From Acidobacteriota bacterium (GTDB lineage Bacteria; Acidobacteriota; Terriglobia; Terriglobales; Acidobacteriaceae): a DNA stretch of 61,651 bases. The stretch spans positions 1 through 61,651 of the forward strand of contig QIAA01000173.1 in assembly GCA_003224905.1 (NCBI GenBank), written 5' to 3'. Every line of letters starts with the position of its first letter. The stretch's first letter is position 1. Below the pieces are notes generated by a model. The model ran no database searches. It had not been told where the DNA came from and saw nothing but the letters and a program-made list of their open reading frames with translations. Shown in pieces: positions 17,440 to 25,852 of this stretch. Both the position numbers and the translations under genes were made by a program.

Positions 17440-18501
17440 ATGCAAACGATGAACTGGGCGGAGCAGGTGGTGCTCGTGACGGGCGGCACCGGTTCCTTCG
17501 GCAGGAAGTTCGTCGAGATCATGCTGCGGGAATATCATCCGCGCAAACTGATCGTCTTCAGTCGGGATGAACTCAAGCAGCACGACATGCGAGCGGCGGG
17601 CTTTGATCATCCGTCGCTGCGCTACTTCATCGGGGATGTGCGCGACTTGCAGCGTCTGGAGCGGGCGCTATCAGGTGTAACAGTTGTGATTCATGCGGCC
17701 GCGCTCAAGCAGGTTCCTGCCTGTGAATACAACCCATTCGAGGCGATCCAGACAAACATCATCGGCGGGCGCAACGTTATCGATGCCTCGATCAATCAAG
17801 GTGTACGGCGGATTCTGGCGCTTAGTACTGATAAGGCTGTGAACCCCATCAATCTTTACGGCGCGACAAAACTCTGCGCGGAGAAGATGTTCGTGCAGGC
17901 AAATGCCTATGTCGGCGCTCAGGAAACGCGCTTCAGTTGCGCGCGGTATGGAAACGTTGTCGCGAGCCGCGGCAGCGTGATTCCCGTTTTTCTGGAACAG
18001 AAAAAGCGCGGCAAGATTACTGTGACCGACCCCAGGATGACGCGTTTCTGGCTCACGCTGGAGCATGGAGTGCGATTTGTGCTGCGGTGCATCGCGCAAA
18101 TGCACGGCGGAGAGATCTTTGTTCCCAAGATCCCGAGCATGAAACTCGCCGAAATGGCGGCGGCGCTTGCTCCGGGATGCGATGTTGAATACGTAGGTAT
18201 TCGTGCCGGAGAAAAGCTTCATGAGGTGTTGGTTTCGGAGGATGAAGCGCGTAACACGCTGGAACTTGCGGATATGTATGTGATCCAGCCGGCGCATTCC
18301 TGGTGGCGCAAGGAAAACTGGAAAAGTGCGCGGGCATTGCCCGATGGTTTTCGTTACGCCAGTGACACGAATCCGCGGTGGCTTACTGCGGAAGAGCTGC
18401 AGGAGTTGGTGGGATCCATGCAGGGGAAAGGCGAGGATTTTGTTTGGCCGAACGCTGATGCGCTGGAGCCTGATCGAATTTCATGGCAACAACTGCGATA
18501 A
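17440..18501 (+). CDS. pseB: UDP-N-acetylglucosamine 4,6-dehydratase (inverting), PseB
   Basis: First step of pseudaminic acid synthesis: C4-oxidation, C6-dehydration and C5-inversion of UDP-GlcNAc. SDR fold with VLVTGGTGSFGRKFVE (NAD-binding glycine motif), GDVRDLQRLERAL, a Lys-containing active-site stretch AALKQVPACEYNP and LSTDKAVNPINLYGATKLCAEK. These match the soluble, hexameric PseB type rather than the long membrane PglF type. Length 353. The ATG at 17449 (MNWAEQ) is an alternative start. pseC begins 19 nt inside its 3' end. Confidence 0.93.
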   Translation: MQTMNWAEQVVLVTGGTGSFGRKFVEIMLREYHPRKLIVFSRDELKQHDMRAAGFDHPSLRYFIGDVRDLQRLERALSGVTVVIHAAALKQVPACEYNPFEAIQTNIIGGRNVIDASINQGVRRILALSTDKAVNPINLYGATKLCAEKMFVQANAYVGAQETRFSCARYGNVVASRGSVIPVFLEQKKRGKITVTDPRMTRFWLTLEHGVRFVLRCIAQMHGGEIFVPKIPSMKLAEMAAALAPGCDVEYVGIRAGEKLHEVLVSEDEARNTLELADMYVIQPAHSWWRKENWKSARALPDGFRYASDTNPRWLTAEELQELVGSMQGKGEDFVWPNADALEPDRISWQQLR

Positions 18502-19685
18502 ATCGGGGAGTTCTGGCGATCGATGGTGGAGTGCCGGTGCGCAGGACTTTGTTGCCATATGGGCGTCAGTCCATTGACGAAGATGATATTCAGGCAGTTG
18601 TAGAGACGCTGCGCTCTGACTGGCTGACTACGGGTCCGAATGTCGCCGAGTTCGAAGAGGCGTTTGCGGAATGGGTAGGCGCGAGGTACGCGGTGAGCTT
18701 CAGTTCTGGAACGGCAGCCCTGCATGGGGCGGCATTCGTGGCCGGCCTCAGAGTGGGCGACGAGGCTCTCACTTCGCCGCTGACTTTCGTGGCGACTGCG
18801 AATTGCGTTTTGTATCAGCGGGCAACGCCTGTCTTCGTGGACGTGTGCGCGGATACGTTGAACCTGGATCCGGAGCAACTGGAGTGCAGGATCTCTAACA
18901 AGGCCAGGGCGATTCTCGCTGTGGATTATGCCGGTCATCCTGCCGATTTCGAGGCCATCGTTCGAATAGCTGAGTCTCGTGGGTTGGTGGTTATTGAAGA
19001 TGCATGTCACGCGCTGGGCGCGGAGTATCGCGGACGCCGAGTTGGCAGTCTCGCGCACTTGACCGTGTTCAGCTTTCATCCCGTCAAACATCTGAGCACC
19101 GGCGAAGGTGGCATGGTCACCACTGACGATGCTGGCTGGGCGCAGATGCTGCGCCAGTTTCGCAATCACGGGATCAGCAGCGAAGCTCGGGAGCGCCGTG
19201 GCTGGCAGTACGAGATGGTCATGCTCGGATTCAACTACCGGCTGACGGATATTGCCTGTGCTCTCGGAATCTCCCAGCTGACGAAGATTGAAGCGAATCT
19301 GGCCCGCCGCAGAGAAATTGCCGCTCAATATGCGGCGGCATTGCAGGGCATGCCTGAACTTCTTCTCCCTTGTGTGCGTGCTGATGTTGATCCCGCATGG
19401 CACTTGTATCCCATACGTCTGAATCTGGGACGGCTGCCGGCGACGCGGGAGCAAATTTTTCGGGCGCTGCGCGCAGAGAACATTGGTGTGAATGTTCACT
19501 ACATCCCGGTTCATCTCCAGCCTTATTACCGCGGCCGGTTCGGTTACAGAGGCGGCGAGTATCCGGTTGCCGAGAATGCTTACGAGCACCTCATCAGTCT
19601 GCCAATGTTTCACGGGATGACTGATGAGGACGTGGGCGACGTCATCAGTGCAGTGGAAAAAGTATGCTCAGCGTACTCCCAGTAA
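18483..19685 (+). CDS. pseC: Pseudaminic-acid pathway C4 aminotransferase, PseC
   Basis: A PLP enzyme of the DegT/DnrJ/EryC1 family that aminates the 4-keto sugar made by PseB. Motifs: LTTGPNVAEFEEAFAEWVGA, FSSGTAALHGA, VIEDACHALGAEYRGRRVG (the Asp that contacts PLP) and FSFHPVKHLSTGEGG with the catalytic Lys. The C-terminus has NVHYIPVHLQPYYRGRFGY and PMFHGMTDEDV. Length 400 is typical. It overlaps pseB by 19 nt and the next gene by 22 nt, so translation is coupled. Confidence 0.93.
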   Translation: MATTAINRGVLAIDGGVPVRRTLLPYGRQSIDEDDIQAVVETLRSDWLTTGPNVAEFEEAFAEWVGARYAVSFSSGTAALHGAAFVAGLRVGDEALTSPLTFVATANCVLYQRATPVFVDVCADTLNLDPEQLECRISNKARAILAVDYAGHPADFEAIVRIAESRGLVVIEDACHALGAEYRGRRVGSLAHLTVFSFHPVKHLSTGEGGMVTTDDAGWAQMLRQFRNHGISSEARERRGWQYEMVMLGFNYRLTDIACALGISQLTKIEANLARRREIAAQYAAALQGMPELLLPCVRADVDPAWHLYPIRLNLGRLPATREQIFRALRAENIGVNVHYIPVHLQPYYRGRFGYRGGEYPVAENAYEHLISLPMFHGMTDEDVGDVISAVEKVCSAYSQ

Positions 19686-20260
19686 GGCCACGATTGTCGA
19701 GCGGTGAATTTATCGCCGGCTCGCAGGTTTACCTCCGCGCCTTCAGGGCTGAGGACCTGACCGAAAGATACCTGGGTTGGTTGAACGATCCCGAGGCCAC
19801 GCGCTACATGGAGAGTGGAATCTTTCCATCGACCATGCGGGATCTCGAGAGTTTCTATCAACGGATTGCCGTATCCCGCAGCGATGTTTTGATGGCGGTG
19901 ATCGATAAGGGATCCGGTGAACATATCGGTAACATGAAGCTGGGACCGATTCAGTGGGTTCATCGCAGCGCAATTTTTGGAATCATGATCGGTGAAAAGA
20001 GGTTTCGGGGGCGAGGGGTGGGAAGAGAGGCTACGCGCCTCATGGTGGAGTATGGGTTCGATCGCCTCAACCTGAATCGTATAGACCTCGGGGTTTTTGC
20101 CGAGCACGAGGCCGGAGTTCGTTGTTACCAAAAACTAGGGTTCAAGGTGGAAGGCCGCCTGCGCCAGGATCTGTTTCAAGACGGGGAGTACAAAGATCGC
20201 CTCTGGATGGGGTTGCTGCGCTCCGAGTATGAGAGACGACAGATGGGAAAACCGAAATGA
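19664..20260 (+). CDS. GNAT acetyltransferase, RimJ/RimL type
   Basis: A 198-residue GNAT N-acetyltransferase. LRAFRAEDLTERYLGWLNDP is the RimJ-like N-terminus; GEKRFRGRGVGREATRLMVEYGF is the acetyl-CoA pyrophosphate loop (R/Q-x-x-G-x-G/A); AEHEAGVRCYQKLGFKVEGRLR is motif B. Placed directly after pseC, it could be PseH, the enzyme that N-acetylates the 4-amino sugar. A second GNAT domain is fused to PseG downstream, so one of the two may modify a different amino group. Start overlaps pseC; the stop overlaps the next ATG. Confidence 0.82.
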   Translation: MLSVLPVRPRLSSGEFIAGSQVYLRAFRAEDLTERYLGWLNDPEATRYMESGIFPSTMRDLESFYQRIAVSRSDVLMAVIDKGSGEHIGNMKLGPIQWVHRSAIFGIMIGEKRFRGRGVGREATRLMVEYGFDRLNLNRIDLGVFAEHEAGVRCYQKLGFKVEGRLRQDLFQDGEYKDRLWMGLLRSEYERRQMGKPK

Positions 20261-23200
20261 AGGCGCTGGTTATTGGGGCCGGTTCGATTGGGGAACGTCA
20301 TCTTCAGAATTTGACTTCGATGGGTCTCGCAGCGGCGGTTGTCGAGCCGATCGCAACTCGTCGCGAGGCTTTAAGCAATCGACTGGGGATCCCGGCGTTC
20401 GCTTCGCTTGATGAGGGATTGGACTGGCCCGCCGATTTCGCGGTGATTGCCAGTCCAACACATCTACACCTGCAGCATGCGCTCAAGGTAGTCCGCCACG
20501 GGCTCGACGTTTTCGTGGAAAAACCACTCTCGAACGTGCGCAGCGGCTTGCCGGAACTGGCGGAGCTGGCAGAAAAAAGGAACGTGGTTTCGCTCGTCGG
20601 CTGCAACATGAGGTTTCATCCAGGGCCGGGGAAAATTAAGGAACTCCTTCAGCACAATTGTTTAGGAAGGATTCTTTTTGCGAGAGTCCATGTCGGTTCC
20701 TACTTGCCGGGATGGCGTCCCGGCACAGATTACCGCGAGAACTATGCCGCCAAGAAGGAAACCGGCGGGGGATGCATTCTGGATTGTATTCACGAAATCG
20801 ATCTGGCGCGCTGGTATTTGGGGGAAGTTGAGCAAGTGAGCTGCATGGCAGGGCACTTGAGCTCGCTGGAAATCGATACGGAAGACGTGGTCGCAATGAT
20901 GTTTCGGCATGTTAGCGGAGCGATCTCGGAAATTCATCTTGATTATGTGCAGAGAAGTTATGAGCGGGGCTGCCAGATTGTGGGCGAATCGGGCTCGGTT
21001 TTTTGGGATTTCAACCGTCCAGAAGTTCGGTGGTTCGACGGCATGGCAGGACATTGGGTTTCCTTTGCTCTGCCTGAAAGCTGGAAAATCAATCAGATGT
21101 ACATGGATGAAATGCAGCATTTTCTGGATTGTGTCAAAGGCCGGCGTCGAACGACGTTGGATATTAGCGAGGCTGTGGAGCTGATGGAAGTTGTGTTTAG
21201 CGCCAAAGATTCTGCCGCGCACTGGCGTAGTTATTTCGACAGCCAGGGCCGTTCCAGCATGAATCTCGCAGTAATTCAAGCGCGAATGGGCTCGACGCGC
21301 TTTCCGGGAAAAACTCTGGCGGATGTGTGTGGCCGGCCGATGCTTTCGCGTGTGGTGGAACGGGTGCGTAAGGCGAAGCTGATAGACAGGACTGTCGTAG
21401 CAACTACGGCATGTGCATGTGACGATGCGATCGCGTCTGCGTGCCAGGAAATGGATGTGGCTTGCTATCGCGGCAACGCAGAGGATGTGCTCGATCGATT
21501 TTATTGGGCTGCAAAGGCACATTCTGCCGACGCGGTAGTGCGAGTCACGGCGGATTGTCCGTTGATTGACCCTGAAGTGATCGACAAAGTTGTGGAGCGT
21601 TTTCAAGAAGGCGATTGCGATTACGTTTCGAACACACTCAGGTACAGCTATCCTGACGGACTGGATACGGAAGTGTTTTCATTCCGGGCGCTGGAAGAGG
21701 CATGGCAACAGGCCACGCTAGTTTCGGAGCGGGAACATGTGACGCCCTATTTGCGTAAGGCAATATTTCGCACGGCCAACGTGGAGTGTGAATCGACCGT
21801 CCCGCTTCAGCGCCAGCGTTGGACGGTTGACTATCCTTCCGATCTGGATTTTGTACGAAAAATTTATTCCGAATTTACGGGAAATGGTTCGTTCGGATTT
21901 CGAGATGTAGTCCGGTTGCTGGAAAGAAAGCCGGCAATCGCCGCCGTGCGGGGAAAAATTATCTGCAACGAGGGATACTATCGCGGACTATGTCGTGAAG
22001 CGGTTGCGGGCTCGGCACCGAAGCTGCCGATTACGCAATCGCTGGCATGGCTGGCGCGCTCACAGAAAGTAATTCCCGGCGGCGCTCAGACCTTCAGCAA
22101 AGCACATACACAGTACGTTCAGGGTGTGGCGCCGATTTTCCTGGCACGAGGCAAGGGTGCACGCGTCTGGGACGTGGATGGCAACGAGTACATCGATTAC
22201 GTGCAGGGCTTGTTGCCCAATATCCTTGGTTATGCGGACGAAGAAGTGAACCGGGCGGTCGCAGAACAGATTGCCGAAGGCCATAGTTTTTCCCTGGCGC
22301 ACCCGATCGAGGTCGAATTAGCAGAGCGGCTTGTCGAAATCATTCCCTGTGCAGAGATGGTGCGGTTTGGAAAGAATGGCTCTGACGTGACGTCTGGCGC
22401 AGTGCGCGCCGCGCGCGCTCACACTGGCCGCGAGAGGATCGCGTGCTGTGGATATCACGGCTGGCAGGATTGGTATATCGGCAGCACCTCCCGCCATCTC
22501 GGAGTTCCGGCTGCGGTGCGGGGCCTGACGCATTCCTTCCGCTATAACGACCTTGGCTCGCTGGAAGTCGTGCTTACAACTTACAACGGCGAATTTGCAG
22601 CCGTGATCATGGAGCCGTTCAATTTTCAGGAACCCGCTCCCGGATTCCTGCAGGGCGTGAAGGATCTTGCGCACAAGCACGGCGCTCTTCTGATCTTCGA
22701 TGAAATCTGCAGCGGCTTTCACTTCGGTCTGGGCGGCGCGCAGAAACTCTTCGGGGTGATACCGGACCTGGCTTGCTTCGGAAAGGCCATGGGCAATGGC
22801 TTTCCAATTTCCTGCGTAGTTGGACGCGCCGATGTAATGCGGACGATGGAAGAAATCTTCTTCAGCTTTACGTTCGCGGGTGAGACCTCCGCGATGGCGG
22901 CGGCGATGAAGGTACTCGATATCCTGGAGAACACGGACGCTCTGGCCAGGATCGAAGCCAGCGGGCGCGTGCTGCAGGACGGAACCAATGTCCTGGCGAA
23001 GGAAGCAGGACTGGAGAAGCGGTTGGAGTGCGTTGGGCGGCCACAATGGTCTTTGTTGAAGTTTTATGCGGAGGATGGCGGCGAGAGTCTTTTGCTCAAG
23101 AATTTATTTCAGCAGGAAGCGGTAAAGCGAGGCGTGTTGCTGCTTGCAACTCACAATCTGACTGCGGCGCATGACAATGCGATCATCGACAGGACATTGC

Positions 23201-23307
23201 ACATCTATGCGTCGGTGATCAAGACATTGGCCGACTGGTCAGAGGATGCAAGTCCAGCGCGGTTCTTGGAAGGGGCTATGAGCCAGCCGATTTTCCGGGT
23301 GCGATGA
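20257..23307 (+). CDS. Three-domain fusion: Gfo/Idh/MocA oxidoreductase, SpsF-like cytidylyltransferase, class III aminotransferase
   Basis: One 1016-codon frame with three enzyme modules. Residues 1-~330: NAD(P)-dependent oxidoreductase (VIGAGSIGERHLQNL, DVFVEKPLS, CIHEIDLARWYLGE). Residues 335-~580: SpsF-family CMP-sugar synthetase beginning at an internal Met (MNLAVIQARMGSTRFPGK, VRVTADCPLIDPE, YSYPDGLDTEVF). Residues ~590-1016: glutamate-1-semialdehyde-aminotransferase-like PLP enzyme (IPGGAQTFSKAH, FDEICSGFHFG, PLP Lys843 in CFGKAMGNGFP). The middle module could activate pseudaminic acid, since no separate pseF is seen; the others may oxidise and transaminate a sugar. Coupled by ATGA overlaps on both sides. 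I see no frameshift or stop at the joints. Confidence 0.85.
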   Translation: MKALVIGAGSIGERHLQNLTSMGLAAAVVEPIATRREALSNRLGIPAFASLDEGLDWPADFAVIASPTHLHLQHALKVVRHGLDVFVEKPLSNVRSGLPELAELAEKRNVVSLVGCNMRFHPGPGKIKELLQHNCLGRILFARVHVGSYLPGWRPGTDYRENYAAKKETGGGCILDCIHEIDLARWYLGEVEQVSCMAGHLSSLEIDTEDVVAMMFRHVSGAISEIHLDYVQRSYERGCQIVGESGSVFWDFNRPEVRWFDGMAGHWVSFALPESWKINQMYMDEMQHFLDCVKGRRRTTLDISEAVELMEVVFSAKDSAAHWRSYFDSQGRSSMNLAVIQARMGSTRFPGKTLADVCGRPMLSRVVERVRKAKLIDRTVVATTACACDDAIASACQEMDVACYRGNAEDVLDRFYWAAKAHSADAVVRVTADCPLIDPEVIDKVVERFQEGDCDYVSNTLRYSYPDGLDTEVFSFRALEEAWQQATLVSEREHVTPYLRKAIFRTANVECESTVPLQRQRWTVDYPSDLDFVRKIYSEFTGNGSFGFRDVVRLLERKPAIAAVRGKIICNEGYYRGLCREAVAGSAPKLPITQSLAWLARSQKVIPGGAQTFSKAHTQYVQGVAPIFLARGKGARVWDVDGNEYIDYVQGLLPNILGYADEEVNRAVAEQIAEGHSFSLAHPIEVELAERLVEIIPCAEMVRFGKNGSDVTSGAVRAARAHTGRERIACCGYHGWQDWYIGSTSRHLGVPAAVRGLTHSFRYNDLGSLEVVLTTYNGEFAAVIMEPFNFQEPAPGFLQGVKDLAHKHGALLIFDEICSGFHFGLGGAQKLFGVIPDLACFGKAMGNGFPISCVVGRADVMRTMEEIFFSFTFAGETSAMAAAMKVLDILENTDALARIEASGRVLQDGTNVLAKEAGLEKRLECVGRPQWSLLKFYAEDGGESLLLKNLFQQEAVKRGVLLLATHNLTAAHDNAIIDRTLHIYASVIKTLADWSEDASPARFLEGAMSQPIFRVR

Positions 23308-24797
23308 GGCTGATTATCCGCACGGACGCGAGCGTTGCGATTGGTTCGGGGCACGTCATGCGTTGCCTGGCCTTGGCGCAAGCATGGCATGACCGCGGCG
23401 GCGAGTGCATTTTTGCGATGGCGGTGTCGACAACTGCAGTGCTTCAGCGATTGCGTGCCGAGGGATTCGAGACTTATACGGTTACTGGAACAGCCGGCGG
23501 TCCTGGAGATGCGCGTCAAATCATCGGCCTGTCACGCGAAAGAAACGCCGGATGGATCGCGGTGGACGGATATCACTTCGACGTTGAGTATCACAAACGT
23601 TTGCGAGACGCCGGACTGAAGCTGCTGTTAATCGCTGATCAAGCCAATGCGGCACATTGCGTTGCAGATATCGTGGTGAATCAGAACTCACATGCTTGCG
23701 ACGGTATGTACGCGAAACACGAACCGTACACACAATTGCTGCTCGGACCGCGATACGCGCTGTTGCGACGGGAATTCAGAAGCTGGGAGAAGTGGAAGCG
23801 TGATGTCGCTCCAATCGGGCGCAAGGTGCTGGTCACGATGGGAGGCAGCGATCCGAAGAACATCACTTCGCTCGTGATTCGTGCGCTCGGCCTGCTGAAG
23901 ATAGAGTTTGAGGCACGGGTTGTGGCGGGTGGCGGCAATCCACATATTGCGCAATTAGAGAGCCTGGTCTCACAAACTTCGCACATCGAACTCCACATAG
24001 ACTCTTCAAATATTTCGGACTTGATGGCCTGGGCGGATGTAGCGGTTTCCGGCGCGGGCTCAACTTGCTGGGAGATATGTCTCCTTGGGCTGCCGGCCAT
24101 TCTGATCGACATTGCAGAAAATCAAAAACCGATTGCGGAGGATCTCGACAAGAAAAGTGTTGCCATTCACCCCGGATCTGGACAAGAAATTGTTACTGAA
24201 CAGCTTGCCGCAAGACTGGAACAATTGCTCCTGACGACCGATCTCCGGGCCGCAATGTCGCAGCGGGGCTGTGAGCTTGTGGATGGGCGTGGCGCATCAA
24301 GGGTGGTTTCAGCGATGCGTAATGATTCTCTACATCTCCGGCGCGTCGTGCGGGAGGACTGTCGAGTGCTCTGGGAATGGGCAAACGATCAGGAATCCCG
24401 CAAGTATTCTTTCCAATCGCAACAAATTACCTGGGATCAGCACGTCAGGTGGCTCGACTCCAAAATAGATGATCCAAATTACATTTTGTTCATGGTGACC
24501 AATACTGACGACGTACCAGTGGGTCACGTTCGTTATGAACTGAACAAATGTCGCGCCGTGGTCTCGATCAATATGGCGCCGCTGTTCCGGAGCAATGGGT
24601 TGGGCAAGGAAGTGCTCAGGATGGCCACGCAGGAACTGTTTGTCAGCTCAAGAGCAACTGAGGTAAATGCCTATGTGAAACCTGTTAACGAACGCTCTCT
24701 GCGGCTTTTTGCGGGTGAAGGTTTCGAGCGTCAGGCGGACAGTACAGTCGCGGGACAGCACGCGGCACACTTCGTCCTGAAGAAGGCTTTCCAATAA
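23304..24797 (+). CDS. pseG: PseG UDP-sugar hydrolase fused to a GNAT acetyltransferase
   Basis: Residues 1-~335 are PseG, a GT-B-fold enzyme that removes UDP from UDP-6-deoxy-AltdiNAc: GSGHVMRCLALAQAW with the catalytic His, VTMGGSDPKN and SGAGSTCWEICLLGLPAILI. Residues ~340-497 are a GNAT domain (LRRVVREDCRVLWEWANDQESR, FRSNGLGKEVLRMATQEL, VNERSLRLFAGEGF), the module that acts as PseH in other organisms. The fusion would couple C4 N-acetylation with UDP release. It starts inside the stop of the previous gene and ends 1 nt into pseI. Confidence 0.9.
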   Translation: MRLIIRTDASVAIGSGHVMRCLALAQAWHDRGGECIFAMAVSTTAVLQRLRAEGFETYTVTGTAGGPGDARQIIGLSRERNAGWIAVDGYHFDVEYHKRLRDAGLKLLLIADQANAAHCVADIVVNQNSHACDGMYAKHEPYTQLLLGPRYALLRREFRSWEKWKRDVAPIGRKVLVTMGGSDPKNITSLVIRALGLLKIEFEARVVAGGGNPHIAQLESLVSQTSHIELHIDSSNISDLMAWADVAVSGAGSTCWEICLLGLPAILIDIAENQKPIAEDLDKKSVAIHPGSGQEIVTEQLAARLEQLLLTTDLRAAMSQRGCELVDGRGASRVVSAMRNDSLHLRRVVREDCRVLWEWANDQESRKYSFQSQQITWDQHVRWLDSKIDDPNYILFMVTNTDDVPVGHVRYELNKCRAVVSINMAPLFRSNGLGKEVLRMATQELFVSSRATEVNAYVKPVNERSLRLFAGEGFERQADSTVAGQHAAHFVLKKAFQ

Positions 24798-25852
24798 TGG
24801 AGACCATTCAAATCGGCTCCCGGCCGGTGGGCCCCGGACACAGTGTCTACATCGTTGCGGAAATTTCCGCGAATCATGGCCAGAAGTTCGAGCAGGCGGT
24901 TGAAATCATCCACGCCGCGAGGAAGGCAGGAGCGGACGCCGTGAAGCTGCAGACCTATACGCCGGACACGATGACGATCCGTGGCGATAGCGATCTATTG
25001 CGCATTAACGGGGGGACGCTCTGGGATGGGCGCACGTTACACGAACTGTACAGTGAAGCGTACATGCCATGGGAGTGGCAGCCGAAACTCAAGCAGGTGG
25101 CCAACGAAGCCGGGCTGGAACTGTTTTCTTCTCCGTTTGATGGCAGTGCAGTGGATTTTCTTGAGCGGATGGAAGTCACGGCATACAAGATCGCTTCGTT
25201 TGAAATAGTCGATCTCCCGCTGATCAAGAGAATCGCGCAGACGGGAAAACCGCTCATCATTTCAACCGGAATGGCAACCTTCGAGGAAATTCAGGAAGCG
25301 CTGACTACGGCGCGCGGAGCCGGCGCCACTCAGATCGCATTATTGAAATGCACCAGTGCGTATCCGGCTCCGGCAGATGAAATGAATCTGCGTACACTGC
25401 CGGAACTCGCGCGCAGGTTTCAAGTACCGGTTGGCTTGTCCGACCACATGATCGGGATTACGGCCCCAATAGCGGCGGTTGCTCTGGGCGCGAGCATTAT
25501 CGAGAAGCACATCACACTATCTCGGTCGATCAAGGGTCCCGACAGCGAATTCTCACTCGAGCCACAGGAATTCAGGCAAATGGTAGAAGCCGTGCGCAGC
25601 ACCGAGCGGGCGCTTGGCAAAGTGCAGTTCGGGCCAGGAGTGAATGAGTCGAAATGCCGCATTTTCCGCAGATCGCTGTTTGTTGTTGAGGATCTGAAGC
25701 AGGGGCAGGTTTTCGATGAAGGAAATGTGCGCTCGATCCGTCCTGCGCATGGGTTGCATACGCGCCATCTTGGGGAGGTTCTGGGGAAACACGCTTCCCG
25801 GGACATAGAAGGCGGCACGCCGCTCAGTTGGGATCTGGTCGCCAATAAATGA
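24797..25852 (+). CDS. pseI: Pseudaminic acid synthase, PseI
   Basis: Condenses the 2,4-diacetamido hexose with phosphoenolpyruvate to give pseudaminic acid. NeuB-type TIM barrel: VYIVAEISANHGQKFEQAVE, AGADAVKLQTYTPDTMT, KIASFEIVDLPLI, STGMATFEEI, LLKCTSAYPAP, LSDHMIG and EKHITLSR. The C-terminal antifreeze/SAF domain (~290-345) shows RSLFVVEDLKQGQVFDEGNVRSIRP. Length 351 is right for PseI. Its ATG begins on the last A of the pseG stop. Confidence 0.93.
   Translation: METIQIGSRPVGPGHSVYIVAEISANHGQKFEQAVEIIHAARKAGADAVKLQTYTPDTMTIRGDSDLLRINGGTLWDGRTLHELYSEAYMPWEWQPKLKQVANEAGLELFSSPFDGSAVDFLERMEVTAYKIASFEIVDLPLIKRIAQTGKPLIISTGMATFEEIQEALTTARGAGATQIALLKCTSAYPAPADEMNLRTLPELARRFQVPVGLSDHMIGITAPIAAVALGASIIEKHITLSRSIKGPDSEFSLEPQEFRQMVEAVRSTERALGKVQFGPGVNESKCRIFRRSLFVVEDLKQGQVFDEGNVRSIRPAHGLHTRHLGEVLGKHASRDIEGGTPLSWDLVANK

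Noticed and set aside
18354..19613. 419-residue minus-strand open frame opposite pseC
   Set aside because: Antisense shadow of a well supported plus-strand gene; composition is not protein-like.
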